Both the position numbers and the translations under genes were made by a program. Below the pieces are notes generated by a model that saw only the letters and a list, made by a program, of their open reading frames with translations, ran no database searches and had not been told where the DNA came from. 64,000 nucleotides of DNA from Sediminibacterium sp. (lineage in GTDB: Bacteria > Bacteroidota > Bacteroidia > Chitinophagales > Chitinophagaceae). The DNA is taken from the NCBI GenBank assembly GCA_030726065.1, contig JANREK010000045.1, forward strand, positions 1 to 64,000, given 5' to 3'. Positions 8,531 to 16,635 of the stretch are shown here, one piece after another (the stretch's first letter is position 1; each line of letters opens with the position of its first letter).

Positions 8531-10033
8531 ATGAGTAAGCGAAGTAATAAAAATATTATACAGGAAGCCAATCTTCAAACATCACATCAAATAACTAGAA
8601 AATATTTTTTTAAAGAATGTTTTTCTGGCATCGGTGCGATGGCTTTAGGTTCCATGGTGGGTGGATGTGATTGGTTAGGTAGCAAGGATCGTTTTGCTCA
8701 ATTTGGCAATAGCAATCCACTCATGGCGCAAGCACCGCATTTTATTGGTAAAGCAAAATCGGTCATTTATTTACATATGGCTGGCGCGCCTTCGCAATTG
8801 GAACTATTTGATTACAAGCCTGAGTTATTAAAATTAGACGGACAGGATTGCCCACAAAGTTTACTAGAAGGAAAAAAATTCGCATTCATACGTGGTGTTC
8901 CTAAAATGTTAGGACCTCAAGCTATATTTAAACAAAGGGGACAAAGTGGCGCGTGGATTTCTGATAATCTTCCCCATTTAGCCACGGTCGCAGATGAAAT
9001 AAGTTTTTTAAAAGCCGTACAAACAGATCAATTCAATCATGGTCCTGCGCAATTATTAATGCATACAGGATCGGCTCGATTAGGTAGACCTAGTATTGGT
9101 GCATGGGCAACTTATGGACTTGGTAGTGAAAATAGCAATCTGCCCGGCTTTGTGGTATTAACTTCAGGAGGCAACAATCCGGATGCAGGAAAAAGTGTTT
9201 GGGGCAATGGATTTTTACCTTCCGTATATCAAGGTGTTCAGTGTCGTAGTGAAGGAGATCCAGTTTTATTTTTAAAAGACCCTGCTGGTATTGATCGTGA
9301 CTTACGAAAAGCATCGATTGATGCGATCAATGAAGCGAATCAATTAACCTATAATGAATTTAAAGACCCCGAGACCATTGCAAGGATGGCACAATATGAA
9401 ATGGCATTTAAAATGCAAATTTCAGTTCCTGATGTTATGAATATTAATGATGAGCCAGCCCATATTCATGAAATGTATGGCACGCAACCGGGTACTACGA
9501 GTTTTGCCAACAATGTTTTATTGGCACGTAAATTAGTGGAGAAGGGGGTACGCTTTGTGCAGTTATTTGATTGGGGTTGGGATAGTCATGGCACAGATAT
9601 TAAAAATGCAGTAGATATTGGATTGGTAAATAAATGTCGCAGTATTGATAAACCAATTACTGCATTGTTGCTTGATTTAAAACAAAGAGGATTACTTGAT
9701 GAAACATTGGTGGTATGGGGTGGTGAATTTGGACGCACACCGATGCAAGAAAATAGAGATGGTAAAACTTTACCATTTAAAGGCAGGGATCATCACACAG
9801 AAGCCTTCACTACTTGGATGGCAGGCGGTGGTATTAAGCAAGGAACGAGCTTTGGGGAAACGGATGAAATTGGATATAGTGCCATTAATGGAAAAGTAAC
9901 AGCGCATGATATGCAAGCAACTATTTTAAATCAATTAGGATTTGATCACGAAAAATTAGTGTATCCCTTCCAAGGAAGGTCCTTTAGATTAACCGATGTG
10001 CATGGACGCGTGATTAATGAAATTGTTGCCTAA
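8531..10033 (+). CDS. DUF1501 family protein
   Basis: 500 residues. The N-terminus TRKYFFKECFSGIGAMALGSM resembles a degenerate twin-arginine (R-K rather than RR) signal, as in planctomycete DUF1501 proteins. Family hallmarks include IYLHMAGAPSQLELFDYKP, a WGWDSHG motif, LVVWGGEFGRTP, a GRDHH segment and GETDEIGYSA near the C-terminus. DUF1501 belongs structurally to the alkaline phosphatase/sulfatase-like superfamily, but the formylglycine C-x-P/A-S-R motif is absent, so it is not a sulfatase. DUF1501 genes almost always follow PSD1 genes, and here the gap is 6 nt, implying a shared complex or pathway in the envelope (inference). The reaction is not known. Confidence 0.9.
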   Translation: MSKRSNKNIIQEANLQTSHQITRKYFFKECFSGIGAMALGSMVGGCDWLGSKDRFAQFGNSNPLMAQAPHFIGKAKSVIYLHMAGAPSQLELFDYKPELLKLDGQDCPQSLLEGKKFAFIRGVPKMLGPQAIFKQRGQSGAWISDNLPHLATVADEISFLKAVQTDQFNHGPAQLLMHTGSARLGRPSIGAWATYGLGSENSNLPGFVVLTSGGNNPDAGKSVWGNGFLPSVYQGVQCRSEGDPVLFLKDPAGIDRDLRKASIDAINEANQLTYNEFKDPETIARMAQYEMAFKMQISVPDVMNINDEPAHIHEMYGTQPGTTSFANNVLLARKLVEKGVRFVQLFDWGWDSHGTDIKNAVDIGLVNKCRSIDKPITALLLDLKQRGLLDETLVVWGGEFGRTPMQENRDGKTLPFKGRDHHTEAFTTWMAGGGIKQGTSFGETDEIGYSAINGKVTAHDMQATILNQLGFDHEKLVYPFQGRSFRLTDVHGRVINEIVA

Positions 10034-10112
10034 TAAATTACAATGAACCGCTATAAATAAAGTAGCAAACTATTTAGAAAAGCAGGTAGTTACACTCAAA
10101 TAAAAAAATCGC

Positions 10113-11543
10113 TTGGAAACAATTATAAATTTTATTGGTCATTTTCATCCAATCCTAGTTCACCTACCGATTGGCATTTTACTATTTGCTATTGTATTAC
10201 AGTTACTTTCAAAATGGAAAAAATTTAACCAACTAACCAACGCATTTCCCCTTGCTTATTTATTAGGCGCGATTAGTGCGGTGTTTTCCTGCTTCACTGG
10301 ATTAGCATTAGCGAATAACGGCGACTATGATGCAGACTTAGTTTTTAAACATCAGTGGTTAGGCATAAGTGTTGCGTTATTTTCCTTGACTGGTTATTAT
10401 TTTATTAAAAAAAATAAAACGGTTTATTCAAAGTGGCTAAGCTATTTGCTATTGTTACTCATTATAGTTACTGGGCATTTGGGTGGCACGCTTACCCATG
10501 GTGCGGGATATTTAACAACAGGTGTATCTAAAGAGGAAAGTGGTCTTATTAAAAACGACAAACCTATTATCACAAATGCACAAGAAGCGTTGGTATATAA
10601 GGATATCATCCAGCCTATATTAAAAGACAAATGTTATGGTTGTCACTCGGCAATCAAACAAAAAGGAAAATTGCGCTTAGATGAAAAAGAGTGGATCTTA
10701 AAAGGAGGTGAGGATGGAATCATCATTCACGCTGGTGAAGCGATGACCAGCACTATTTATAAAAATATACTATTGGACCCCGTGGATGAACAACATATGC
10801 CACCGAAGGGGAAACCACAAATCACAGACCAGGAAAGAATGCTATTGGAGTGGTGGATTAATACCGGTGCGAGCTTTGATAAAAAAGTAAAGGATTTGCC
10901 GCAAACCAATTCCATACCAAATATTTTATTGGCATTACAAAATAATAACGTTAACAAAGTGGAGGTCCTATCCATTCCTGAAAAAGAAGTAGCACCTGCG
11001 GATGAAAAAGCAATTAATGGATTAAAAAATAAAGGAGTTACCATTGTAAACGTGGCTTTAAATAGTAATTACCTAAATGCGAATTTTATTACCTTGTCGT
11101 ATACCAGTGACACCATTCATGATTTAATAGGAGATATTAAGGAAAACTTGGTTTGGATAAAAATGCCTGGGATGCAATTTACGAATGCACTTTCAGAAGC
11201 AATTGCTGATTGTACTTCCTTAACTAAATTAAGCATTAATAATACTAGTATTACTGATTTACAATTAGCAAAATTAAATAGCCTGAATGAATTGCAGTAT
11301 CTAAACATTGTGAACACTAAAATAACCTTAGCGGGATTATTAAAACTAACCAACCTAAAAAAGCTAAGTCAGTTATACCTAGGACAAACAAGCATTACAG
11401 CCAACGAATTAAATAAAATAAAAAGTATATTTCCAAATGCAAAAGTTGATTTTGGAAATTATCAAATTGAAAAATTAATCACCGATACGCAATTGGTAAA
11501 AGCGCCCGAAAAATTTTCAGTAAAAGTTACAGAAAAAAAATAA
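10113..11543 (+). CDS. DUF2231 membrane protein with c-type cytochrome and LRR-like tail
   Basis: 476 residues starting at a TTG; no ATG is available before the conserved HPILVHLPIGILL motif, and the paralogue at 61115 starts at the equivalent place. Four membrane spans (about 12-32, 45-66, 78-97, 108-126) form the DUF2231 region. Then comes a PSCyt1-like haem domain with CYGCH (174-178) and MPPKGKP (229-235). A C-terminal region (about 300-460) holds short leucine-rich repeat-like units such as LTKLSINNTSITDLQLAKLNSL. It could pass electrons between the envelope haem proteins and the membrane (inference). It is third in the PSD1/DUF1501 cluster, after a 79-bp gap, and is followed by one base before the alpha/beta hydrolase. 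Confidence 0.85.
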   Translation: METIINFIGHFHPILVHLPIGILLFAIVLQLLSKWKKFNQLTNAFPLAYLLGAISAVFSCFTGLALANNGDYDADLVFKHQWLGISVALFSLTGYYFIKKNKTVYSKWLSYLLLLLIIVTGHLGGTLTHGAGYLTTGVSKEESGLIKNDKPIITNAQEALVYKDIIQPILKDKCYGCHSAIKQKGKLRLDEKEWILKGGEDGIIIHAGEAMTSTIYKNILLDPVDEQHMPPKGKPQITDQERMLLEWWINTGASFDKKVKDLPQTNSIPNILLALQNNNVNKVEVLSIPEKEVAPADEKAINGLKNKGVTIVNVALNSNYLNANFITLSYTSDTIHDLIGDIKENLVWIKMPGMQFTNALSEAIADCTSLTKLSINNTSITDLQLAKLNSLNELQYLNIVNTKITLAGLLKLTNLKKLSQLYLGQTSITANELNKIKSIFPNAKVDFGNYQIEKLITDTQLVKAPEKFSVKVTEKK

Positions 11544-11544
11544 T

Positions 11545-12501
11545 ATGAAAAAACTGATTCGCCCCCTACTTTATACCTTAGCAAGTTTTTTATTGGTAAT
11601 GATTGTATTGTTTTCTGTATATGCCCAAAGAGATATACCTGTTGAAAAATTAAAACTAAAGTATGCCCAAAGTCCCTCCAAATTTTTACCATTGATGAGC
11701 ATGCAGGTACATTATCGTGACGAAGGCAATCCCAATGATCCTTCGCCATTAATTTTGATACATGGCACTTCCTCCTCGTTGAATACTTGGGATAGTGTTG
11801 TGAAAATAATTACCTCCAATCCGAAAAATAAAAAAAGAATTATTCGTTTTGACTTACCTGCCTTTGGTTTAACTGGGCCTAATCCGGAGAATGATTATGG
11901 GGGTCCTTATTATGTAAATTTTGTGGATTCATTTTTGAATGTGTTACAAATAAAAAAATGTACCATTTCGGGAAATTCAGGGGGTGGTGGAATCGCTTGG
12001 CAATATGCTGTTGCACACCCAGAAAAAGTAAACAAACTAATTTTACTAGACCCAACTGGCTATCCGCAAAAAAATGAAAAGGGAAGTTTGGGATTCAAAA
12101 TTGCAAGTTTACCCGTCATTAATAATTTAATGTTATTTATCACACCAAAATCCTTGATTAAAAAAAGTTTGGAAGCCGTTTTTTATGATAAATCATTTGT
12201 GACAGAGGCTACCGTGACCAGGTACCATGAGTTATTATTAAGTGCTGGTAACAGACGTGCCACCTTATCTCTATTTAAAAGTAGAAGACCTTTAAATCCG
12301 AATGAAATAAAATCAATACAACAACCTACCCTTATTATTTGGGGGGAACAGGACCAATTGATTTCAGTGGACAATGCTTATCTGTTCAAACAGGATATAA
12401 AAAACAGTCAATTGTTTATTTTGCCTAATGTTGGCCACATTCCTATGGAGGAATCCTACTTAAAAGTAGCCAATGCCATACAAAGCTTTATTAATCAATA
12501 A
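11545..12501 (+). CDS. Alpha/beta-fold hydrolase
   Basis: 318 residues with an N-terminal hydrophobic segment (about 5-27), so probably membrane-anchored or periplasmic. The oxyanion motif LILIHGTSSSLNTW, the nucleophile elbow GNSGGG, the acid in WGEQDQLIS and the histidine in LPNVGHIPMEES together give a complete Ser-Asp-His triad. The substrate cannot be read from sequence; esters or lactones are typical. Its start is one base after the DUF2231 stop, so it is translated from the same mRNA as the PSD1/DUF1501 set. A lactonase or esterase acting on oxidised sugars would suit that context (inference). Confidence 0.85.
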   Translation: MKKLIRPLLYTLASFLLVMIVLFSVYAQRDIPVEKLKLKYAQSPSKFLPLMSMQVHYRDEGNPNDPSPLILIHGTSSSLNTWDSVVKIITSNPKNKKRIIRFDLPAFGLTGPNPENDYGGPYYVNFVDSFLNVLQIKKCTISGNSGGGGIAWQYAVAHPEKVNKLILLDPTGYPQKNEKGSLGFKIASLPVINNLMLFITPKSLIKKSLEAVFYDKSFVTEATVTRYHELLLSAGNRRATLSLFKSRRPLNPNEIKSIQQPTLIIWGEQDQLISVDNAYLFKQDIKNSQLFILPNVGHIPMEESYLKVANAIQSFINQ

Positions 12502-12542
12502 AAGCAATTGTTAGGTAAAGTATTATTAAACTACTTTAAATT

Positions 12543-12734
12543 TTACAGCGTATATCGTAAGATACTTATAACAGCTGTTCCAGCAGCTTTAATAGAATTT
12601 ACATAAATATATGCTCTGTATTTTTTATCTGTTGTTTCAACCCAAACACCCGCTTCAGCCCAGTCCGAAGACAACTAAACATGTGCATAAGCAATTGTAT
12701 TATGTGTGTTTCTTATAGAAATCGTAAAGTAGTT
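12543..12734 (-). pseudogene. Decayed coding remnant
   Basis: Reading the minus strand in one frame gives a coding-like stretch with an internal TAG at 12675-12677: NYFTISIRNTHNTIAYAHV, stop, then LSSDWAEAGVWVETTDKKYR and AYIYVNSIKAAGTAVISILR, ending at a TAA (12543-12545). A TAG (12735-12737) also precedes it. The amino acid composition is protein-like in an otherwise non-coding 418-bp gap, which suggests a gene fragment that has lost its start and gained stops. No family is recognised. Confidence 0.4.
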
Positions 12735-12919
12735 CTACATCGGTTATGAAATTATAAAATTATATTTCATATTAACAAATCATTAATTTTAATTATATAT
12801 TTAATTTTAATTAAATATATTATGTTTTTTAAAATATAAAAATAATTGCGCCAACATCTATTTTAAACGAAATGTTATTGTTAAATAAATATCTTAACTT
12901 ACCATAATAAACTAAACAG
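12735..12919. other. Very AT-rich leader upstream of the rhamnose operon
   Basis: This gap must hold the promoter of the GH105-rhamnose operon. A TATCTTAA box (12890-12897) sits 22 nt before the ATG, within ATTGTTAAATAAATATCTTA (from 12877). A similar element precedes the gene at 23185. No regulator gene is nearby. Confidence 0.35.
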
Positions 12920-14065
12920 ATGAAAATAAGATTTCAAATTTTAATTTTTTTAATTGCAAATTTTGCGTTGCAAGGATGCAAAGTATTTCAAAAAGCAGCA
13001 ATCAGTAAAAGTGGGACAACGCAACAGGCAATGCTAAAAGCAATGCAATGGCAGGAAGCCAATCCCATATTTGGAAAAGCACCCACCGACTGGACCAATG
13101 GTGCTTATTATGTTGGTGTGGTTAAAGCACATGAAGCCACTAAAAGTAAGGAATATTTAGGGGCATTACAGGCAATGGCTATTCGTAATAGCTGGAAGCC
13201 ATGGGAACGATTTTATCATGCAGACGACATGAATATATGTTATAGTTACTTGTACCTCAACACTTTAGGAGAAGCAAATGTGGATTTGGCCCCCACTAGT
13301 TCTATTATTAAAGACCATTTGTATAAGCCCTATCCTTGGAAAAATGGTGAAAATGCAAACATGATAGGGAACAAAGAAACTGAAATTAAAGAAAAGATAT
13401 TATGGTGGTGGTGTGACGCTTTATTTATGGCACCTCCGGTGATCACAAATTATTCAAAACAAATGAAGGATCCATCCTACCTCAAGGAAATGGACAAATA
13501 TTATGCAGAAGCTTATGAATTATTGTATGACAAAAAAGCCCATTTATTTTCAAGAGATGCGCGATTTTTATTAACGGGGAAAGGAAATGATATTAAAGAA
13601 AAAAATGGTGAAAAGGTTTTTTGGTCTAGAGGGAATGGATGGGTGTTGGCGGGGTTAGTATTAATGTTAGCAGATTTACCAAAAGAATATCCAACACGAA
13701 AATTTTATGAAAATTTATTTATAGAGATGGCAGAACAAATAAAAAAATTACAACCTGCAGATGGACTTTGGCGAACTAGTTTATTATCACCTGAATCATT
13801 TGATCATGGCGAAGTAAGTGGCAGTGGTTTTTTCACGTATGCATTAGCTTGGGGTATTAATAATGGAATTTTAAATAAAGTAACATATACACCAGTTGTA
13901 TTAAAAGCTTGGGAAGCGATTTTAGCTTGTCAACAAGAAAATGGGAAAGTAGGTTGGGTACAAAATATTGGCGCAAACCCAATGCCAGCAGGCGCAAACA
14001 GTTGGCAAAATTTTGGAACGGGTGCATTTTTAATGGCAGGAAGTGAAATAATAAAATTAAAATAA
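12920..14065 (+). CDS. GH105 unsaturated uronyl hydrolase (lipoprotein)
   Basis: 381 residues with a lipoprotein signal peptide (FALQGC, lipid cysteine Cys20), so membrane-anchored in the envelope. GH105/GH88 family signatures are clear: FYHADD (98-103), WWWCDALFMAPP with Asp166, FWSRGNGWVLAGL, and VSGSGFFTYALAWGIN. Enzymes of this family hydrate and release the 4,5-unsaturated uronic acid left by polysaccharide lyases on rhamnogalacturonan or ulvan fragments. It opens the rhamnose operon, and a sulfatase starts 4 nt after its stop. That favours a sulfated rhamnose-uronate glycan (ulvan-like) as the source, with pectic rhamnogalacturonan the alternative. No lyase is present in the window. Confidence 0.9.
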   Translation: MKIRFQILIFLIANFALQGCKVFQKAAISKSGTTQQAMLKAMQWQEANPIFGKAPTDWTNGAYYVGVVKAHEATKSKEYLGALQAMAIRNSWKPWERFYHADDMNICYSYLYLNTLGEANVDLAPTSSIIKDHLYKPYPWKNGENANMIGNKETEIKEKILWWWCDALFMAPPVITNYSKQMKDPSYLKEMDKYYAEAYELLYDKKAHLFSRDARFLLTGKGNDIKEKNGEKVFWSRGNGWVLAGLVLMLADLPKEYPTRKFYENLFIEMAEQIKKLQPADGLWRTSLLSPESFDHGEVSGSGFFTYALAWGINNGILNKVTYTPVVLKAWEAILACQQENGKVGWVQNIGANPMPAGANSWQNFGTGAFLMAGSEIIKLK

Positions 14066-14069
14066 TTTT

Positions 14070-15491
14070 ATGCGTTTTATTTTTAATCGGTATTGGTTCC
14101 TCATTTTTTATTTAATACCGGCTGTACTTTTTGCGCAATCCAAAAAGCCAAATATTATTTTTATTTTAACAGATGACCAACGTTGGGATGCACTGGGTAT
14201 TGCTGGTAATACAATTATTCAAACTCCTCAAATGGATGCACTGGCATCATCGGGTACTTATTTTAAAAATGCATTTTCCACTACACCGATTTGCGCTGCA
14301 AGCCGCGCATCCATATTAACTGGATTGTATGAGCGCACCCATGGTTATACTTTTCAAAAACCAAACCTAAGGGAACCCTATGCTGAAATAATTTATCCTA
14401 AAATATTTAAGGACAATAGTTATCATGTGGGGTTTTTTGGAAAGTTAGGCGTTAACATAAATAAGCCTAGTCAATATTTTGACGAAAGTGATTTTTATGA
14501 CCGTGGCGGAGAAGCAGAAAGGCCGGGTTATTTTTATAAAAAAATTGGTAATGATACGGTGCACCTTACCAGGTATTCGGGATATCAAGCGCAAAATTTT
14601 ATTAAAAACGCGCCCATAGATCAACCGTTTTGTCTTTCCATTTCATTTAGTGCACCACATGGGCACGATGATTCAAAAGCACAATATTTTTGGCAGGAAA
14701 AATCGGATAGTCTTTATAAAAACATATTCATCCCTGATCCTATTTTAGGCAATGATTCCTTTTTTAATCAACTACCTATTCAAGTGCAAGAGGGATTTAA
14801 TAGAACAAGGTGGAAGTGGCGATTTGATACCCCCGAAAAGTATCAAAATATGGTCAAGGGATACTATCGCATGATAACTGAAATAGATGATGAAATTGGC
14901 CTTATTCGAAAACAACTTAAAGAAAAAGGAATAGCGGATAACACCATCATTATTGTAATGGGGGATAATGGTTATTTTTTGGGTGATCGCCAATTAGCCG
15001 ACAAATGGTTGATGTATGATGCATCCATTAGAATCCCTTTAATTATTTACGATCCTAGAAGCCTTAAGCCCGCTAACATTGATGCCATGGTATTAAATAT
15101 TGATATAACAAAAACCATGTTGGGTATTGCTGGAATTACTGCGCCTAAAAATTACCAAGGACAAAACTTAATGCCATTTGTTGAAAAAGGCAATATACAT
15201 TCCAATAGGAATGAAATATTAATAGAACATTTATGGAAGTTACCTGAAATACCTTCCAGTGAAGGGATCCGCAGCGAAAACTGGAAATATTTTCGCTATC
15301 GTTTAATCACTGCGCCAGAAGAATTATATGATTTAAAAAATGATCCGCTCGAAAAAAATAATCTTGCAGCAAACCCAAAATATGTAAAGCCACTTGCCAA
15401 ATTACGCAAACAATGTGATGCAGCAATTTTAAAATACCAATCCCAAAAAATAGGTCCAGATGACCCGTTTATTGAGAAGGTAAAATTTTGA
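14070..15491 (+). CDS. Family S1 formylglycine sulfatase
   Basis: 473 residues, with a signal peptide cleaved near AQS (about 22-24). The sulfatase motif CAASRASILTG places the formylglycine precursor at Cys75; metal ligands are suggested by FILTDDQ (Asp35, Asp36) and VMGDNGYFLGD. The usual GKWH sequence reads GKLG (124-127), so the second catalytic-site histidine is missing. C-terminal YDLKNDPLEKNNLA is typical of family S1. It lies between GH105 and rhaT in what looks like one operon, so it probably desulfates a rhamnose-containing oligosaccharide (inference). Maturation needs a formylglycine-generating or anaerobic sulfatase-maturing enzyme, which is not in the window. Confidence 0.92.
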   Translation: MRFIFNRYWFLIFYLIPAVLFAQSKKPNIIFILTDDQRWDALGIAGNTIIQTPQMDALASSGTYFKNAFSTTPICAASRASILTGLYERTHGYTFQKPNLREPYAEIIYPKIFKDNSYHVGFFGKLGVNINKPSQYFDESDFYDRGGEAERPGYFYKKIGNDTVHLTRYSGYQAQNFIKNAPIDQPFCLSISFSAPHGHDDSKAQYFWQEKSDSLYKNIFIPDPILGNDSFFNQLPIQVQEGFNRTRWKWRFDTPEKYQNMVKGYYRMITEIDDEIGLIRKQLKEKGIADNTIIIVMGDNGYFLGDRQLADKWLMYDASIRIPLIIYDPRSLKPANIDAMVLNIDITKTMLGIAGITAPKNYQGQNLMPFVEKGNIHSNRNEILIEHLWKLPEIPSSEGIRSENWKYFRYRLITAPEELYDLKNDPLEKNNLAANPKYVKPLAKLRKQCDAAILKYQSQKIGPDDPFIEKVKF

Positions 15492-15539
15492 TTTTTTCTC
15501 TTTTTATATTCTTATATTTATGATAATTAATGAATAAGT

Positions 15540-16619
15540 ATGAATGCACTTCTAGGCGTATTATTCCATTTTATTGGTGGCTTTGCATCTGGAAGCTTTT
15601 ATATCCCTTATAAAAAAGTAAAAGGCTGGAATTGGGAGTCCTTTTGGATTGTGGGTGGTCTATTCTCCTGGTTCATTGTCCCACCTATTGCTGCTTATTT
15701 AACGATCGCTGGTTTTATGGATATTATTAATGCAACGGCAAGTTCCGGCTTGTTAATCACTTATATTTTTGGTGTTTTATGGGGCATTGGCGGATTAACC
15801 TATGGATTGGGGGTAAGGTACCTGGGCGTTTCATTGGGTAGTAGTGTGATATTGGGTTTATGCATGGTATTTGGCGCTATCATTCCAGCAATATATTATG
15901 ACTTTAGTCCCGTAATTGGGAAAGACACTTTTTCAGGGATGATTTCAAATAGTTGGGGTTTAACAGTAATCATTGGACTACTTATATGTATTGTTGGTAT
16001 TATAATAAGTGGGAAAGCGGGCGTAATGAAGGAAAGAGAATTAACGAAAGAAGTGGCAAGCGAATCAAATACAGAATACAAATTTGCATTAGGCATGTTT
16101 GTTGCTATTATATCAGGTGTTTTAAGTGCCTGTTTTAATTTTGGATTAGAAGCTGGTCAAAGTATGGCAACTATTGCAAATGAAAATTGGAAACTAGCCA
16201 ATCCAAATCAAGGTGAATTTTTATATCGAAACAATGTTATTTATGTGGTTTTATTGTGGGGTGGATTAACCACTAATTTTATTTGGTGTATGGTTTTAAA
16301 TGCGCGTAACAAAACATTTAGTGATTACTCAAATAAAAAAATACCCCTATTAAAAAATTATATTTTTTCAGCTATAGCCGGTACCACATGGTTTTTACAA
16401 TTTTTCTTTTATGGTATGGGGGAAAGTAAATTAGGCAACGGGCCTAGCTCTTGGATTTTACATATGGCATTTATCATCTTAGTTGCGAATATGTGGGGCT
16501 TGGTATTAAAAGAATGGAAGAGCGTGAGTAAAAAAACAAATGCAACTATCATCGCCGGAATAATAGTCATTATAATTTCAGTAATGGTAGTAGGGTATGG
16601 GAATAATTTGCACAATTAA
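15540..16619 (+). CDS. rhaT: L-rhamnose:H+ symporter (RhaT family)
   Basis: 359 residues with about ten hydrophobic spans. The N-terminus matches the RhaT family (GVLFHFIGGFASGSFYIPYK, then WESFWIVGGLFSW), followed by GVLWGIGGLTYGLGVRYLG and LGSSVILGLCMVFGAI. It imports L-rhamnose across the inner membrane with protons. It is followed after 16 bp by the aldolase/dehydrogenase gene and preceded after 48 bp by the sulfatase, in the same direction, so a single rhamnose operon is likely. A homologous fold occurs in the drug/metabolite transporter superfamily, but context and motifs make RhaT the clear choice. Confidence 0.93.
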   Translation: MNALLGVLFHFIGGFASGSFYIPYKKVKGWNWESFWIVGGLFSWFIVPPIAAYLTIAGFMDIINATASSGLLITYIFGVLWGIGGLTYGLGVRYLGVSLGSSVILGLCMVFGAIIPAIYYDFSPVIGKDTFSGMISNSWGLTVIIGLLICIVGIIISGKAGVMKERELTKEVASESNTEYKFALGMFVAIISGVLSACFNFGLEAGQSMATIANENWKLANPNQGEFLYRNNVIYVVLLWGGLTTNFIWCMVLNARNKTFSDYSNKKIPLLKNYIFSAIAGTTWFLQFFFYGMGESKLGNGPSSWILHMAFIILVANMWGLVLKEWKSVSKKTNATIIAGIIVIIISVMVVGYGNNLHN

Positions 16620-16635
16620 TTATAAAATATAAAAT

